Positions 1-12,935 of a DNA stretch of 64,000 nucleotides are shown here, piece after piece (position 1 is the stretch's first letter; every line of letters starts with the position of its first letter). Under the pieces are notes generated by a model. The model had not been told where the DNA came from. It was given only the letters and a program-made list of their open reading frames with translations, and ran no database searches. Origin of the DNA: Sindora glabra (lineage: Eukaryota; Streptophyta; Magnoliopsida; Fabales; Fabaceae); NCBI GenBank assembly GCA_020226215.1, contig CM035232.1, positions 50,344,179-50,408,178 on the forward strand, written 5' to 3'. Made by a program: the position numbers and the translations under genes.

Positions 1-1250
1 CAACTTCTTTCCTATTTCTCTATCAATTGGAGCATGAAATTGTTTAAATATCCTAAACACTTAGTCTTTTGTCTTTAGTGTGCATACCTATATTTTTCTA
101 GAGTGATTATTAATGAATGTAACAAAATAAAGAGAACCACCAAATGTCCTTGTACTTATAAAACCACACACATTAGAATGCACAAATTCAAGTATCTCTA
201 ATTTTTTAGAAGGTGGATGACTTTTAAAAGTTACTTTGTTATATTTTTCAAATAAATAATGATCACATTTCTGAAAATGTGAACTTTGCACTCCATATAA
301 TGCATCTCTTTAGTTGAAATAGCAATCTTTTTTTTACTCATGTGACATATCCTCTTATAACATAACTCAATCTAATTATTTGACTCTATAGGCTTAACAT
401 CTTAGGCAATTTTTGCTCAAGTCAAGAAGATTGTAGAATGCCTTAAGCCTTTAGCCACAACCATAGAATGCTTGATAAGCTTCTAGTGATATGTGAGAAG
501 AAATTATTGTAGCCTTCATCACAAAGTTTACCTACCAAGAGTAGGTTTAGCTGAATGTTTGGAACATGTTTTACACACTTAAGAATTAATATGGTTCCAT
601 TGGATGTTTTCAAAAATGACATCTCTAAAGTCACCAAGAGTGTAAGATGAAAAAAATCCCTTCTACATGTAATGTGAGTAGAAGCATCACCACTAGCTAT
701 CTAACTTGTTTCATTCTTTGCAAGGTTAACAACATCATCTTTATGAACAAAAAAAAAAAATTTGATCAACAATTGTATTAGCCCTATCTTTATTAGTTTC
801 ATCTTCTTTACCTTTTCTTTTTTCTATTTGACTTTTCTTTTTATTGTCTTTTTTCAACTTTTAGCAATATTTTTTTATATGCCTTTTTTTATTACAATAA
901 TAACACTCAATATTTTCAAATATTTTTCTAGAATTGCATTTACTTTGATCTTTGCTCCTTGTATCTCGATTTTTACTTCTCTCCTGAAACTCAGTAACCA
1001 TAACATCCAGCTATGAAAAAAAAATATGATTTCCTTCTCAACTCTTTATTGAAGATGCCACTTTTAGCAATATCCACAGTTATCATGCCATTTGCAGTGG
1101 AATTGAATATAAACATTTTAAATGTTTCCCATGAGTTTTGTAAAGAACCAAGAAGTATTAAACCTTTAATTTCATCTTCAAATTTGATACTCATAGCAAG
1201 AAGTATTCAAGTGATCTATTATTGGAGTATCATCTTGATATTTTATACTT
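1..1250 (-). pseudogene. Copia (Tnt1-like) gag-pol remnant, truncated by window start
   Basis: Read on the minus strand this is the 5' half of a Ty1/Copia polyprotein in several frames. At about 1194-1000 is the gag UBN2-type segment (DEIKGLILLGSLQNSWETF). At about 906-862 is a zinc knuckle of the CX2CX4HX4C type (CYYCNKKRHIKKYC). At about 730-440 is the protease region followed by the conserved LKCVKHVPNIQLNLL block. At 291-88 is the start of the integrase (FVHSNVCGFISTRTFGGSLY, then YFVTFINNHSRK). These blocks keep the family order gag, knuckle, protease, GAG-pre-integrase, integrase. Frame changes and stops separate them, so no polyprotein is made. Reverse transcriptase, RNase H and the 3' LTR would lie left of the window. 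The wording of the blocks is closest to the Tnt1/Tork branch; that is from family knowledge, not a search. Confidence 0.82.
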
Positions 1251-1597
1251 ATCATTTACTTTATTAAGAACATTTATTATTCTTGGTCTTTCTGGCATAT
1301 AATTTTTTAAGTTTAATCCACAATATACAAGCATGTGTTTCCTTTTTAATATGATTTTACACATTTTCTTTTATCCACTACATGGTATATCCATAAACCT
1401 ATCTATGCAATAGATCCTATTATAAATCTAATTTATTTTAAGGTTTTTCAGTAACAAATATAAGTAAATAGTAGTCTTTCATATAACATAAATCTTCTAT
1501 CTTTATCTTTCAAAGAGCATAATTTTCATCATTTAAAAATATCATTCTACTTGTATTAGCCCCTATATTCATATAAGTAGAATGTACCAGAGTCTGA

Positions 1598-1609
1598 GCT
1601 CTAATATCA
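1598..1609 (-). other. Primer binding site of the minus-strand Copia element
   Basis: On the minus strand this reads TGATATTAGAGC, a two-change form of the plant Copia primer site TGGTATCAGAGC, which pairs with initiator-Met tRNA. It sits between the gag remnant on the left and the TATTGGGAAA start of the LTR on the right, the expected order for a minus-strand element. Confidence 0.7.
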
Positions 1610-1611
1610 CT

Positions 1612-2360
1612 TATTGGGAAAAATACTGGATTAACATGCAACAGAAAATTAAATTATTCACTTGGATCGACTTTTCTCACATATATAATAGAATATATCA
1701 TCAAAAAATATTGTCAAAAACAATAAATTAGGAGACCGGCAATTTTTAATGTAGAAAACTCCTTAATATAAAAGTAAAAACTATAGAATCTAGTTTAGTA
1801 AAAAATTCACTAATACAATAATGGATATAATGTCTTCCTAGAAATTTTAGAGAAGAACCAATATAAAATTTTTCACAAAATAGGTGAAATTCTTAACAAA
1901 ATCAACACAATAATTAACACCAATTATTATGTAAAACCAAATAGTAAAAAAGAAGAAAAACAACAAAAAAATACACATATTATTCAAATTACCAATAACA
2001 ACATATCTAAATTTAATGTGAATTTGAGTAAATATGATAATAAAATTTGGCAAAAATTATTGGTTCTCTCCATGCCGTCTCACCTGACAAGGAAAGAAGC
2101 AAATTCTGCCTGAAGACATTTTAGACATGAGAGCCAAAATTTGTTTTTCCACCACAATCCTGAAGTCCCACACACACGAGAATAGAAATGTTGAACGATG
2201 TTCATCCTTTTATATATATATATATATATATATAATGGAATCTTAATAGCTTAGAAAAAGCAATTCTAATAACCTTAGGAAAAGCTATCTAATGCCAAAC
2301 CAAAATTTTACTTTCCAATGCCCAAATTGAGCCAATTACAAAATAGCCCCCACACATCGC
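1612..2360 (-). repeat. Probable 5' LTR of the minus-strand Copia element
   Basis: The LTR begins next to the primer site with TATTGGGAAA, a one-base change from the usual TGTTGGGAA edge. The far edge is uncertain; a possible end is the CCCCCACACA near 2355. The partner LTR lies outside the window, so neither the length nor a target duplication can be tested. A (TA)12 tract lies inside it. Confidence 0.45.
2211..2234. repeat. (TA)n microsatellite
   Basis: Twelve uninterrupted TA dinucleotides inside the probable LTR. Confidence 0.95.
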
Positions 2361-5300
2361 CATAGCATGAGATGTATGCCATAATATGTGCTGCTGAAAC
2401 ATGAATATGACTTCTTGTTGTTTGCTGTTAATGTGCAAACCGTTTTTTGTACAAGTGTATCAGTGTAGTTAGTTCTTCCTGTGCAAGAAGATAGATATGG
2501 TTTCGGAAACTTTTGAACTAGAAGAAATTAGGAAGTTTGAAAAACAGTGAAACTTAGGGAGAAATACGATTATCATGGATTTACATAAAACACCAAATTA
2601 GGATAATGTGGAATAAGGTAGATAAAACGATATCAAAACATGAAAAATGGCGCAATATAAACCGGTGGTTAAACTCAGAAACAGTGTAACCTTCCTAAAA
2701 TCCTGGAATGGTTTTTTGGAAAAAAATTTAAATTTTGAAAATCACATTTTAACGCAATCTTGAGGGATATTTTTGTTGTGTCTATTAGTTTTTGAATCAT
2801 AATATAAATCTAGGAAGATTTCGCAAAATAGAAATATATATAGCAATTGGAAGGCCAAAGTGCAGAAAAATCTCAAGACTCTGCAAATGGGTCTGGTGCA
2901 GTTTTTGAAAGATTAAAATTTAAATTTTAAAGAGTTTTTGGAAAAACAATTCAAGTGGATCAGTATGATTCTGAATAAATATTGAAATCGAGGGAAAAAT
3001 ATGAACGAAAAATGTGTGGAAATGACCTAAAAATAACCTGGTCTAGTTTCAGGTCGAGTTCCGGGTTGGACGACCCACAACCAGCTAAATGGGAGGGGAA
3101 GAAGGGCAGTGTACGTCAGTGAGATGCTCACGCATGCCAATGGCGCTTGAGTCACATGCTTCATCATGCCGACAGCGTACGATGCCAGGAAAAAGTGATC
3201 GTGCTTCACACTTTGAGTATATTTTTTCTGAATTTTTTTATAATTTTTTGAAATAGAATTTTTTATGATAATTTTGTTCAATTTATTTAAATATTTATTT
3301 AAAATTATTTTTGCCTGAAATTTTTCCTAGGAGATTTCTAAAATATCAACTACCTACTTGAATTTTTGTAAAAAATTTAAAAATTATTTGAATAATGTAA
3401 CAATCTTTAGAGTATTATTACATTAAAAAGAAATTATTTTACAGTCAAATTATGCTATAAATTTTTTTTAACTATATATCTACCTTCATGGGATTAATTA
3501 CATGAAATTTTGTTTAGAATTTTGGAAAGGAAAATTTGTTTTGAAATGTATAAAGGAATATGCTATGTTAGTAATATTAAATACTTTTCGATATTGCATT
3601 ATTAATATAGTAAATTAGATATAATATAAGCATGTTGTATTTCTAAAATTTTAAACATCATTCGATGTTAAGTTTTAGGAGTGCACTGTCTAACTTTAGT
3701 ATTACATTATAAAGACTTAAATGGCTTTTGATATCGGCCTTTATGATATAATATTGAATGTGATCGCATATTGTAATTATGTGAGAAAAAATGTTAGCAT
3801 GATTAGAGTATTTATATGCATTAAGTTGTTGGGATATTTTCCTCAATTTCTATGTCTATGCAACAAAAGTTTTATAAACACACTAGATGAGATAAGTTAT
3901 GATGAATAAAGCTTAGTTTAGAAATTGTGTTTGGCAACCTTGAAACTAGAATGCATTATTAGCTCAAATTTAAATGTAAGTGCAAAAGTGGAACTAGAAA
4001 TCGGATGCACTTAAATCAAGTTAATCTAATGGTTATTAAGTATATTTAGGACCAAACTATCAAATAAAACATCTTTGAGCTAGTGAATGCTTTGACTTAT
4101 TTATTTTCTATTACAATAAATCTATGAAATTCAATTAAGCAAGAATAGATCATTATCTCTTATTGCTTAAGATAACAACTCATAATAATGATGATGGACT
4201 ATGGAAGACCATTTTGAAACTTATCAATTATTGTAAGTTTGATGATCTTGAATATCAACTGTGGGACATTGTTTTCTAACTTGGTGTGCACTAGAATTGT
4301 TTTCTCTAGGTTAAAAATGTTCTAAAGGTTTGGTATAACCCCTAAAATTGCAAATGGACACTCAATGGATTGGTATCTAAAATGATGTAGGGAGAGAAAT
4401 TATGATAAGCTAGAGATGGCTGTTTTGTTTTATGGTTTATTTTGTATTGGAAACACAATATCTTTCAATTAAGATAACTTATTCTTTTTTATTGTCATAT
4501 TTAGACAAAAAAAATTTGTTTTTAATGTGTTTGTTTTGGTACATATTTTTGATGGATTGTATTGACATTTTTGCAAAATATTTTTCTAAACCTAACTGTA
4601 AAACTATCTTTAGGACTTAATAGACAAATCAATTCATTTAAAAGGATGTCCTTGGGAAGTGGGAGCTATAAGATGCTATAAAAGGTGAAAGTTAACTTAT
4701 TTCGTTGTCTTATATTTTGGTCTAGTGCAATTAGTAAAGTGGACCAATTATGAATGTGAGAATAGCTAAACTACTCATCAACAACAAGCCAATCAAAAAC
4801 TAGGAGTTGTCTTATGTTTAAAAAAGGATGTTTAATTAAATTTATGGGTTCAAAATTAGGTTGATTGGTGGTTGATAACTACTTTTAGAAGGAAGAAATA
4901 AATTATCAAACACTTTTTTATCTAGACATTTAAGCAAATTTATATCCTTATTAAGCTGATAAGTTAAAGCTTTCTACCTTTACCAAACTTCTGTTAGGAC
5001 AATATTGCCACCATGGTTTTTCTCTAAACTAAAAAATCTTTGCTTGTACAAAAGACTTTAAACTTGAACTATGAGGGAGAAGGTATGCAAATGTATTACT
5101 TGTTTTTCCATGGATTATATACTCATGGAATCATTAACTAAAAGCATAGATGTTAATATGAAACATGATTATATGAATAATATAGATTTTTCTAAGCCTT
5201 TTTCATGTTTTAGATTAATGGGAGTCTTAATGATATGAGTTCATTAATATCCTAAGATATGTTTAAATGAAATACTCACAATGAGATATTTGTATTATTG

Positions 5301-5437
5301 CGGTATATTTTGTTCAAAATTTCAGCTATAGCATGTGAGACATTTGAACCCTATATTATTATTATGAGTCGATATATTTAGACCATGTTTCATTACTATG
5401 TTAAGAATATTGATTCTCTTTGCACATCTTAGGCAAA
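2361..5437. other. Gene-free stretch with a GC-richer patch
   Basis: No gene was recognised. From 2400 to 3200 the base composition is less AT-rich, and 3030-3200 has a local cluster of CpG and GC-rich words. That resembles the untranslated leader between primer site and gag in the nested Copia at 29830-30120, so this may be the leader of another retroelement; the match is in style only. From 3290 to 5437 there is low-complexity AT-rich DNA with short, unconvincing open frames. Confidence 0.4.
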
Positions 5438-6182
5438 TGTTAGAACCATTGTATGGAGATTTACACTTAATCACATTAAAATAATGTAAATTCTATTATA
5501 TACATTATATTTATTAATTGTCTAGTCAATGAAATGCAGGTATTCAACATGCTTGATACTAATATCCTTTAGGATATAATATTTAGTATTGTTGGATGCT
5601 CATAATCTCAATTGGACTTATAAGTGAAATAATACCTTGGAATATTATCATTATTTCTCAAATGGTTATTATTTATAAATTAATGTTAGCCCAAGTAAGA
5701 AATTAATGGATATCTTATTGTGGACCAAACATTAATTTATAAATAATCCTTAATATTAATATTAATTTATGGAACCAAAATAAAGTGATTGTATTCTAAA
5801 AGGTCATGTATCATACTTAAGCCCATAATTAGTTAGTTAAGCATGAATTTTGTGATAGGTAAGATCCATGATTAAACTTAATTCATTATCTCTAGTAACA
5901 TAACCCTAGCTGCATTTGTTCCATTAGTTTGCAAGGTTAGTTTCTCTTAAATAGAGAGAAAAGTGGGAGAATATAGTAGTGGAAGAGTAACCTTCATATT
6001 GTTCTGATCTAGAGGTTCAACTAGATGATTGAAAAAGTACTAAAAAGGATTCTTGGGAAAAAGATTTCATGAGGATCAAATTAGGGTTTCATCCAGAACA
6101 ACAATCAAAAGTTTAGGTATTTATAAATACAATTGTTAATTTTAATGTTTTATACTCTGATAAATTTTCTCCTTAATGTAAT
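5438..6182 (+). repeat. Probable Copia LTR followed by a degenerate primer site
   Basis: The segment starts TGTTAGAACC and is followed at 6185-6198 by TGTGATCAAAGGCC, which looks like a mutated TGGTATCAAAGCC primer site. Its middle has phrases also present in the nested Copia LTR at 28879 and in the relic near 15600: a TTGTGATAGGTAAGATCCATGA-like stretch after an AAGCCCATA word. That points to a related LTR family. No partner LTR or coding remnant is seen, so the edges are approximate. Confidence 0.4.
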
Positions 6183-7111
6183 GTTGTGATCAAAGGCCAC
6201 AATCAATTAATTTCATAATCAAAACCCTAAAATCTAGCATAAACCCCTTAAAAATTTATATCAGCCCCCAAGTAAAAATTTAGAGTAAGATATTTCCTCT
6301 AATTCTTTTTAATTCATAAGAAAGCCCTTATAAATAAAAATTTAATGCAAAAATGTTTCTTTCATTGCTTTTTAATGAACAAGAATTAATTGCAAAGCAA
6401 TAAATAGATTTTATTGTGAGAGAAAAAAGTTGTCATTGATTAATTTATCACTTATTAAAAGCTAAATTGATATATAAAACTTTTTGAGTATCTATTAAGA
6501 TAACATTGATACTATTTAAATAATAATAATAATTATATTCTTGATTTTCTAAGAAGACATTTAAATAGGAAAAATATTTCTATATAATGACAAAGAAAAA
6601 GGAATGAAAGGAGCATTATGTAACATTATTTAAAAATCTTTTCATGATCATCAATAGTATTTTGGGATACTTGAAAATTTCTTATTCATATATAAAATTT
6701 ATAAATTTTTCACAATTTTCTTTTCAATTATGAAAATTATGCTTCACAATTTTAATTTTAATGAATCATTGTACAAATCTTATATTTTTTTTCCAAAATT
6801 TACAATTCTCTACAAACTTCACATATAATTAGCTTACGAAAAATTATAATTTTATTGAAAAAATATTGTGATGAAAATTTTTAAAAGTTTATAAATTATT
6901 ACAAAAAATGCTAATTTTTATCAAATAAAAATTTAAAATATATTGATATATATATTTTTTAAATTTATATTTAAGTACAATGTAAACAATAGCATTTTAT
7001 ATATATAGGCGGCCTCTCAAAATTTCTTCTTTGGTTCCGCCGGTGAGTGTGGGCATGCCTCAATAATCGTTTTGTTGTTATGTGCAATAAGATTTACCTT
7101 TTATGCGACTG

Positions 7112-7142
7112 ATATATATATATATATGGGCGCGCGCACGCA
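7112..7142. repeat. (TA)8 joined to a GCGCGC tract
   Basis: A run of TA dinucleotides passes directly into GGGCGCGCGCACGCA. Both halves are alternating purine-pyrimidine, and the CG part is very unusual in such AT-rich DNA. Confidence 0.9.
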
Positions 7143-7787
7143 TTTAGTTTTTTATATAACAAAAGGTCATTTGATTCATAAAAGTAATATAGGAAGTTTA
7201 ACTTCCCATGAAATAAAAAATTTTTGAGTTATTTGTTGGTTACTTACCTACATTTTCTTGATCAGAAATTTTTTTTATCTTTAATAAATAAAAATATAAA
7301 ACTACCCCCAGTTAATTTATACAATGACTACTTTAACTTTTTATCTTTACATTTGAAAATTATAATAAATATTTATTAGTGATAAATATAGTTTATTAAT
7401 TATAAAATAAAATATACCTTCTTCAAAAATAATTATTAAGAATATAAAATATAAATATTTTATTAATTATGTAATAAATAAAATGAATATTTTATAAGAT
7501 TACATAAAATAAAAATTAAATATAATATCATAAATATAATTTATAAATATAATCATAAACGTAATTATAGTAATAAAAATATAATTCTAAATAGAATTAT
7601 ATTATATTTATAATATATATCTATTATACTTTATTATTTTGTGTTTTATTTTTATTATCTGTTATTTTAATTTTCAATTATAATAATAACAACTATGTAT
7701 CTTATCTATTTTATATGAATTTCATAGAATTAATTATTTAACTAATATTCAAATTATATTCCATTTTCATTGTATGGAGATAATTTA

Positions 7788-7788
<1 letters not shown>

Positions 7789-7818
<30 letters not shown>

Positions 7819-7819
7819 T
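7789..7819. repeat. (TA)n(CA)n compound microsatellite
   Basis: TA repeats run into ACACACACAC within an AT-rich context. Confidence 0.9.
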
Positions 7820-8610
7820 TAAGACATGTAAATATTTTTAGACAAAAGTATTGTGCTTTTTTATAGTATGTTAAAAAATAAGAAATTACCAATTTAGAAA
7901 AAACTATAATGTAATAGTTTAAAAAAGGATAATTAGAAGTAATTTAAATCTATTGAAATTTCTGACCTTTTATATTAAAATTTTATAGGGTATATTAATT
8001 ATTTTGACAATACTTTATAGGAAATTCAATGTTAAACTAAAAAAATATATGCAAAGTTAGTTCTTGAGAAGCATTAATTTTTTAATATTAATTAAATAAC
8101 TTTGAACACTTTTCAAAAAGTTTATAAAAAAGTTTAATTTCTAAAAATTCAACTTTTACAAAAATTTACATCCTATGTCAGTCAAATTACCCCTTATTTC
8201 ATTTTATGTATCTTCTAAAGGGAATCAGTGACCATAAGAGATTATGTTATTTTAGAAAATGACTGTTAAATTTGAATTATAATGTGTTTTTTCTTATTGG
8301 CAACAGGTTAGTATTTATTTAAATTATCTCTTCTAATAAATATAAATGATTTTAAAATTTTAAAAATATTTTAAATAAATATTTGGATAGAAACAGACTC
8401 AAAAATACATATTTATAAGACCTGCACCTATTTTCTATTTCTAAATATATATTTATCTCTTTCATAATATTCCTAACTTAAAAAATATAAAATTGGTTAT
8501 ATAATTTATGAGCCCGAGCAATTAAACATTCGTGTTTGAAAAGAAATTTTTATTTGAAAAAATGACAGAATCTGTCACCTATATATTATCACTTTTTATA
8601 GTAAGTTATA

Positions 8611-9267
8611 TAAATTTTGAGATTCTAAAATTGGTTATATAAATTTAGAGATTTTACAACCGACCGCGGTAAACTATTCCATGAAAAGTAAGGGCTAAAT
8701 CCGACCTTCTCAATTTAGAGATATGCCCAAGAAAATTGTGAATCTCATTTAAAGTACTTTGGGTGGTTCGAAATGGTTGAAAATTTTTCACAATTCAGCT
8801 TCATTCACTACAGCAAAAAAACCTTAGCAACAACAAATGTTATTGATGTAGAATGTTTAGTTGTCGCTAAATATAAAAGTCATCAGTATAGGTTTATTGG
8901 TAAAACCACAAACACCAATGATATTTACAACCAACTGCGATAAACTACATAAATTTTGAGATTCTACAATTGGTTATATAAATTTAGAGATTTTACAACC
9001 GACTGCAGTAAACTATTCCATGAAAAGTAAGAGCCAAATCCGACCTTCTCAATTTAGAGATATGCCCAACAAAATTGTAAATCTCATTTAAAGTACTTTG
9101 GATGGTTCGAAACAGTTGAAATTTTTTCTCAATTTAGCTTCATTCACTATAGCAAAAAAAGCCTTTACCAATGACAAATGTTGTTGGTGTAGAATGTTCA
9201 ATTGTCGCTAAATATAAAAGTCGTCAGTATAGGTTCATTGGTAAATACACCAACACCAACAATATTT
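8611..9267. repeat. Direct tandem duplication (339 bp period) containing a CACTA terminus
   Basis: Copy 1 (about 8611-8927) and copy 2 (about 8950-9267) are the same sequence with scattered substitutions. Both include a flank with the TTTAGAGATTTTACAACCGA word, then ATT plus CACTA at 8806 and at 9145, then the first 120 bases of the transposon. The join at 8928-8949 carries a third short piece (ACAACCAACTGCGATAAACT) resembling 8646-8669, which may mark the recombination point. The duplication thus holds host flank plus transposon end. Confidence 0.85.
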
Positions 9268-9404
9268 TTATTATCAGTAAAGGTCCACATTTCTCCTATG
9301 ATAAAGTTGTCATAGAAAACATTTTTAATATTAAAAAAATTTTGAAATTTAATTTTTAGCAACAATAAATATCCTCACTATTGGTTTATTTCAAAAATAA
9401 CTAA

Positions 9405-9565
9405 AAGTCATTTTTAGCAGTGATGACTTTTGTCATTGCTGAAAGTCAAATTTTTAGCAACAGCTTTTGTCATCGTTAAAAATTAGACTTTTAATGATGA
9501 CAAAAGTCATTGCTAAAAGTTTAACTTTTAGTGATGACTTTTGTCACCACTAAAAGTCCAATTTT
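9405..9565. repeat. Left subterminal palindromic repeats of CACTA-1
   Basis: At least five copies, in both orientations, of a motif close to TTTTAGCGATGACTTTTGTC and its complement, often placed head to head as imperfect palindromes. Subterminal repeats of this kind are the binding sites of the TNPA-type protein in En/Spm; that role is inferred here. Confidence 0.75.
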
Positions 9566-11734
9566 ATTTTTTTAAAATTTATTTTTAATTTAAATAAATT
9601 ATATTCAACACTTACTTTTATACTAAAATTCTAAAAATATTAAAATAAAATTTATAAATTATAATTATAATTAAATGTAATTAAAATAATATGTTATGTT
9701 TAATAACATAAATTAAAATAGTCTTTATTTCAATTCAATTAAATTATATTTATTCTTTTTTAAATTAATTTTATCTAATGTAAATTGTACAAATGGAATC
9801 TATCAACAGTACTAGTAATAATGTACAACATAATCACATGATCTAATAAAAAAAATGAATGTTCATAAAATAATTGTATAAATAGTATACATATAAATAA
9901 ATTATATATACACAATCCATATAAATGTGTATATACGAAAAAAAAACTATAAATACATAATAATTTATAGGGTGGGGAGGTGCAAATATCTCGATATATT
10001 GTCATTCATGCCAAAACTATCATTGTCATCATCCTAACAATAAAGATGATATATCGATGGTAGTGGCTAAGAAGGACTGGGTGGCTAGGTGGTGCATGCA
10101 ATGGCAAATCTATTTGACCTAAGTTACGTAGCAGCAAATGGAGGCGAAGACAGTACTAGACCCTACTACTTGAGTAGAAAGGTGATCTTCATCAGATATG
10201 TTACCTATATTTATAATTAAAAAATAACATTTAAAGTTATAACAATGAAAGAAAGTAATTTTTTCCTTAAAAAAGGTAACTATTATTTTTTAAAATTTTT
10301 TATATTTAACATTAAATAAATAAAATATTTTTTTCATCATTTTAATATTTTATAACTTTATTTTCTAAAAAATATTTTTGTCAAATTTTAAGAAGCTTTA
10401 GAATAAATATCACCAAATTAATATCTGGAAGATTGCAAGATTACTAGATCAGTTTTAAAAAATATTTTATCATATATTTAATGTTAATTTCATAAGTTCT
10501 ACATTAATGTAATATTATTGTAATTTTAGCTATTAAAATTATGTAGATAACATGCATTTTCTAAAATAATCAAAAATTATTTCTTTTCATTGTTTCTAGA
10601 AATTATTTTCTTTTTCTCAAAAATTATTTTTGAATCAAAGAAAAATTAAGATCAAAGGGTGGTTGAAATTGTGAATAAAAAAATATCTTGCTTAATTATA
10701 AAATTGACATTTAGAATAAAAAATAAATTCAAAAAGTAATTAAAGATTGTTTATTTTGATTGTGTTTAGGGTTTAGCTTTAAAATATAATTTTTAGAGAT
10801 AGATTTTGAAAATAGGTCAATAATTTTTTTATTTTTAAAAATAAAAAACCCACCCTTTGATAAAAAATAACATTTGATGGGAATGTATTATGTATCATGG
10901 AAGAGAGTATGTTGATAAATGAGAAAAGGATTGTTTTTTTGTGTGGCTCATTTTTAATTAGCTTTTCTTTCATTGTGTGGTGTAAATAATATAATTTGAA
11001 TTGTTATGTTTTGATTTCAATTTTAATTAAGAAAAAGCCTAAACAAACTTGCCTTCAAAATTTAAACATCTAGAGAATATATTATAAGAATTATGTATTT
11101 TATAAAATATGTTTACATAATTATCCTAATTTCCTACGTTACATTACTTCAATGAAACTAATAATTTTGTTCTCCTAAACTACATCATAAATTTTAAAAT
11201 TTATAAACAAAATGTTATAACAACTCCATTTTATATCAATCTAACTAAATAATTCACACATATATCATATTAGACAAAACAACAATTTAAGGTTACATAA
11301 CAACAACAAAATTTATATTTATAAATTTTACACTAAAAACAAAACTACGTAAACAGATTGAATATTTACAACATATAAAACTAAACAAGATTTATTTCAT
11401 ACCAAAGTAATTATACCATCAATTCATTACAAAATATTCATCTCACAAATTATATATTATAATTAAATATTATAAAATTTAATTCACATATCTCAATAAC
11501 AAAAATCTTTTGATCGAATATTCTCTAAACACACACCACGAACAATGATGAATAGCAATAATAACTAATAAATCAAGATTATAAATATAAAAAATTACAA
11601 TACATCAAAAATATATAAAAACAACAAAAATACTATATTATAAAAAAATTACAAAACTAACTTACCTTAAGTTCCTTTCGCACTGCCCTCATCATTGCAC
11701 GAAATAAGAGTGAAGAGGTACTAGGGGCATTTTT

Positions 11735-12330
11735 ATAGAGAGCATCTTCAACAATGACAAAATACTTGATCATCGCTAAAGAGTCATTGTTGGAGAGTCT
11801 TATAGGAAATTGATCCTGCCCTTTAGTGATGACAAAAGACTTTCAGTGACGATTTTTGTCATCACTAAAGGGTCGATCAATTTTTGAAGAGACTCTTCAG
11901 TAACAATTTTTGTCATCGTAGAAAAGTGGGATCAATTTCCCATAAGACTTTTTTAAGTCGTCGTTAAAGAATGGACCAACTTCCAAAGAGACTTTTGAGT
12001 GACAAGTTTGCTATCATTGAAAGTTCAAACTTTCAATAATGACTTTTGTCATTGCTGAAGAATGAAATCAATTTCTCATAATGTTCTTCATCGACAACAA
12101 GAATTCGTCACTACAAATCAAGACTTTTAATGATGACTTTTGTCATTGTTGAAAGTTTTATTTCTCGCTCATTTTTTTGAGTTCCCTTTAGCAATGACTT
12201 TTGTCATTGCTAAAGATTTCATTTTCCCACCATTTTTTTTGGAATACCAAGAAATGCAATTTTGCTCATTACTGATAGCAGTGTCGTCAGTGATACTTTT
12301 AGTAACGATTGTGATCTTGTCATTGTTGTT
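11735..12330. repeat. Right subterminal palindromic repeats of CACTA-1
   Basis: About ten copies of the same TGACTTTTGTCATCGCTAAA-type motif in both orientations, spaced 25 to 60 bases apart, ending close to the terminus. A 91-codon open frame across this stretch is a by-product of the repeats. Confidence 0.75.
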
Positions 12331-12404
12331 GCATTTTTTTCTTGTCGTGATTATCATTTATAATTTATCAAAAGATAACATTAGCTTAGATAAGATTGAT
12401 AATG

Positions 12405-12935
12405 AATCAAGTTGAGTTGAGCGAAATTTGTTTTAATTTAAACTTGAATCACTTTGAATTTGTTCAACTCATAACCCAATTCAAACTTGACTCGAACCAC
12501 TTTATTCTGCTCAAGCTTATATTCAATTGAGTTCGCGAACTACTCTACTCAGCTTATTAGCTCAAATCAATTATGTGAATGAGGTATTTTATAATTTAAT
12601 AATATGGTATTCTTACAAATTGAATAGCTTTTGCAACTTAATAAAATAAAATAAAACATGTAAATGGTTAAATTTAGTATTATTACTATTAGTGTATTAA
12701 AAGCATATTTATATATGATTTAATTAAATATTAAATTTTTATTCTTTAATTTTCTTCTTTCGATAAATCCACAAATAAAAAAAATCATCAACTATTATTA
12801 ATCTAATTTTTATATTAACTTTGATTCAACTCATTGTTCATATATCATTATTTGTCTCGTGAATTTGGCTTATCGAATCAAAATTCAAATCGAATTATCA
12901 GTTACTCACGAGCTAGCTTGACTCACTACTAAGCC
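12405..12935. repeat. MITE-like repeat rich in GAGCTC/AAGCTT words (weak)
   Basis: The stretch has repeated words of the type TTGAGTTGAGC, CAAACTTGACTCGAA, GCTCAAGCTT and CACGAGCTAGCTTGACTCA, on both strands, like the clearer hAT-type MITE at 46078-46504. Termini and target duplication could not be defined, so it may be a decayed relative. Confidence 0.35.

Larger units (their letters stand above)
6200..8600. other. AT-rich gene-free stretch with microsatellites
   Basis: Nothing coding was recognised. Two simple-repeat tracts stand out at 7112-7142 and 7789-7819. The rest is AT-rich with many short A and T runs. Confidence 0.6.
9145..12349 (-). mobile_element. CACTA-1: non-autonomous CACTA (En/Spm) transposon
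   Basis: The left end is CACTATAGCAAAAAAAG at 9145, with an older alternative CACTACAGCAAAAAAAC at 8806. The right end, read inward, is CACGACAAGAAAAAAATG, a CACTA end with one changed base. The triplet ATT lies on both outer sides (9142-9144, also 8803-8805, and 12350-12352), giving the 3 bp target duplication expected for CACTA elements. Both arms match CACTA-2: 9145-10200 with the left part of 19235-21590, and 11085-12349 with 28625-28878 plus 34351-35418. The centre (10201-11085) has no match there and no coding sequence. It is therefore an internal-deletion relative needing transposase in trans. Orientation is taken from CACTA-2. Confidence 0.85.

Noticed and set aside
12140..12415. 91-codon hydrophobic frame
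   Set aside because: It lies in the CACTA-1 subterminal repeats and crosses the terminus.
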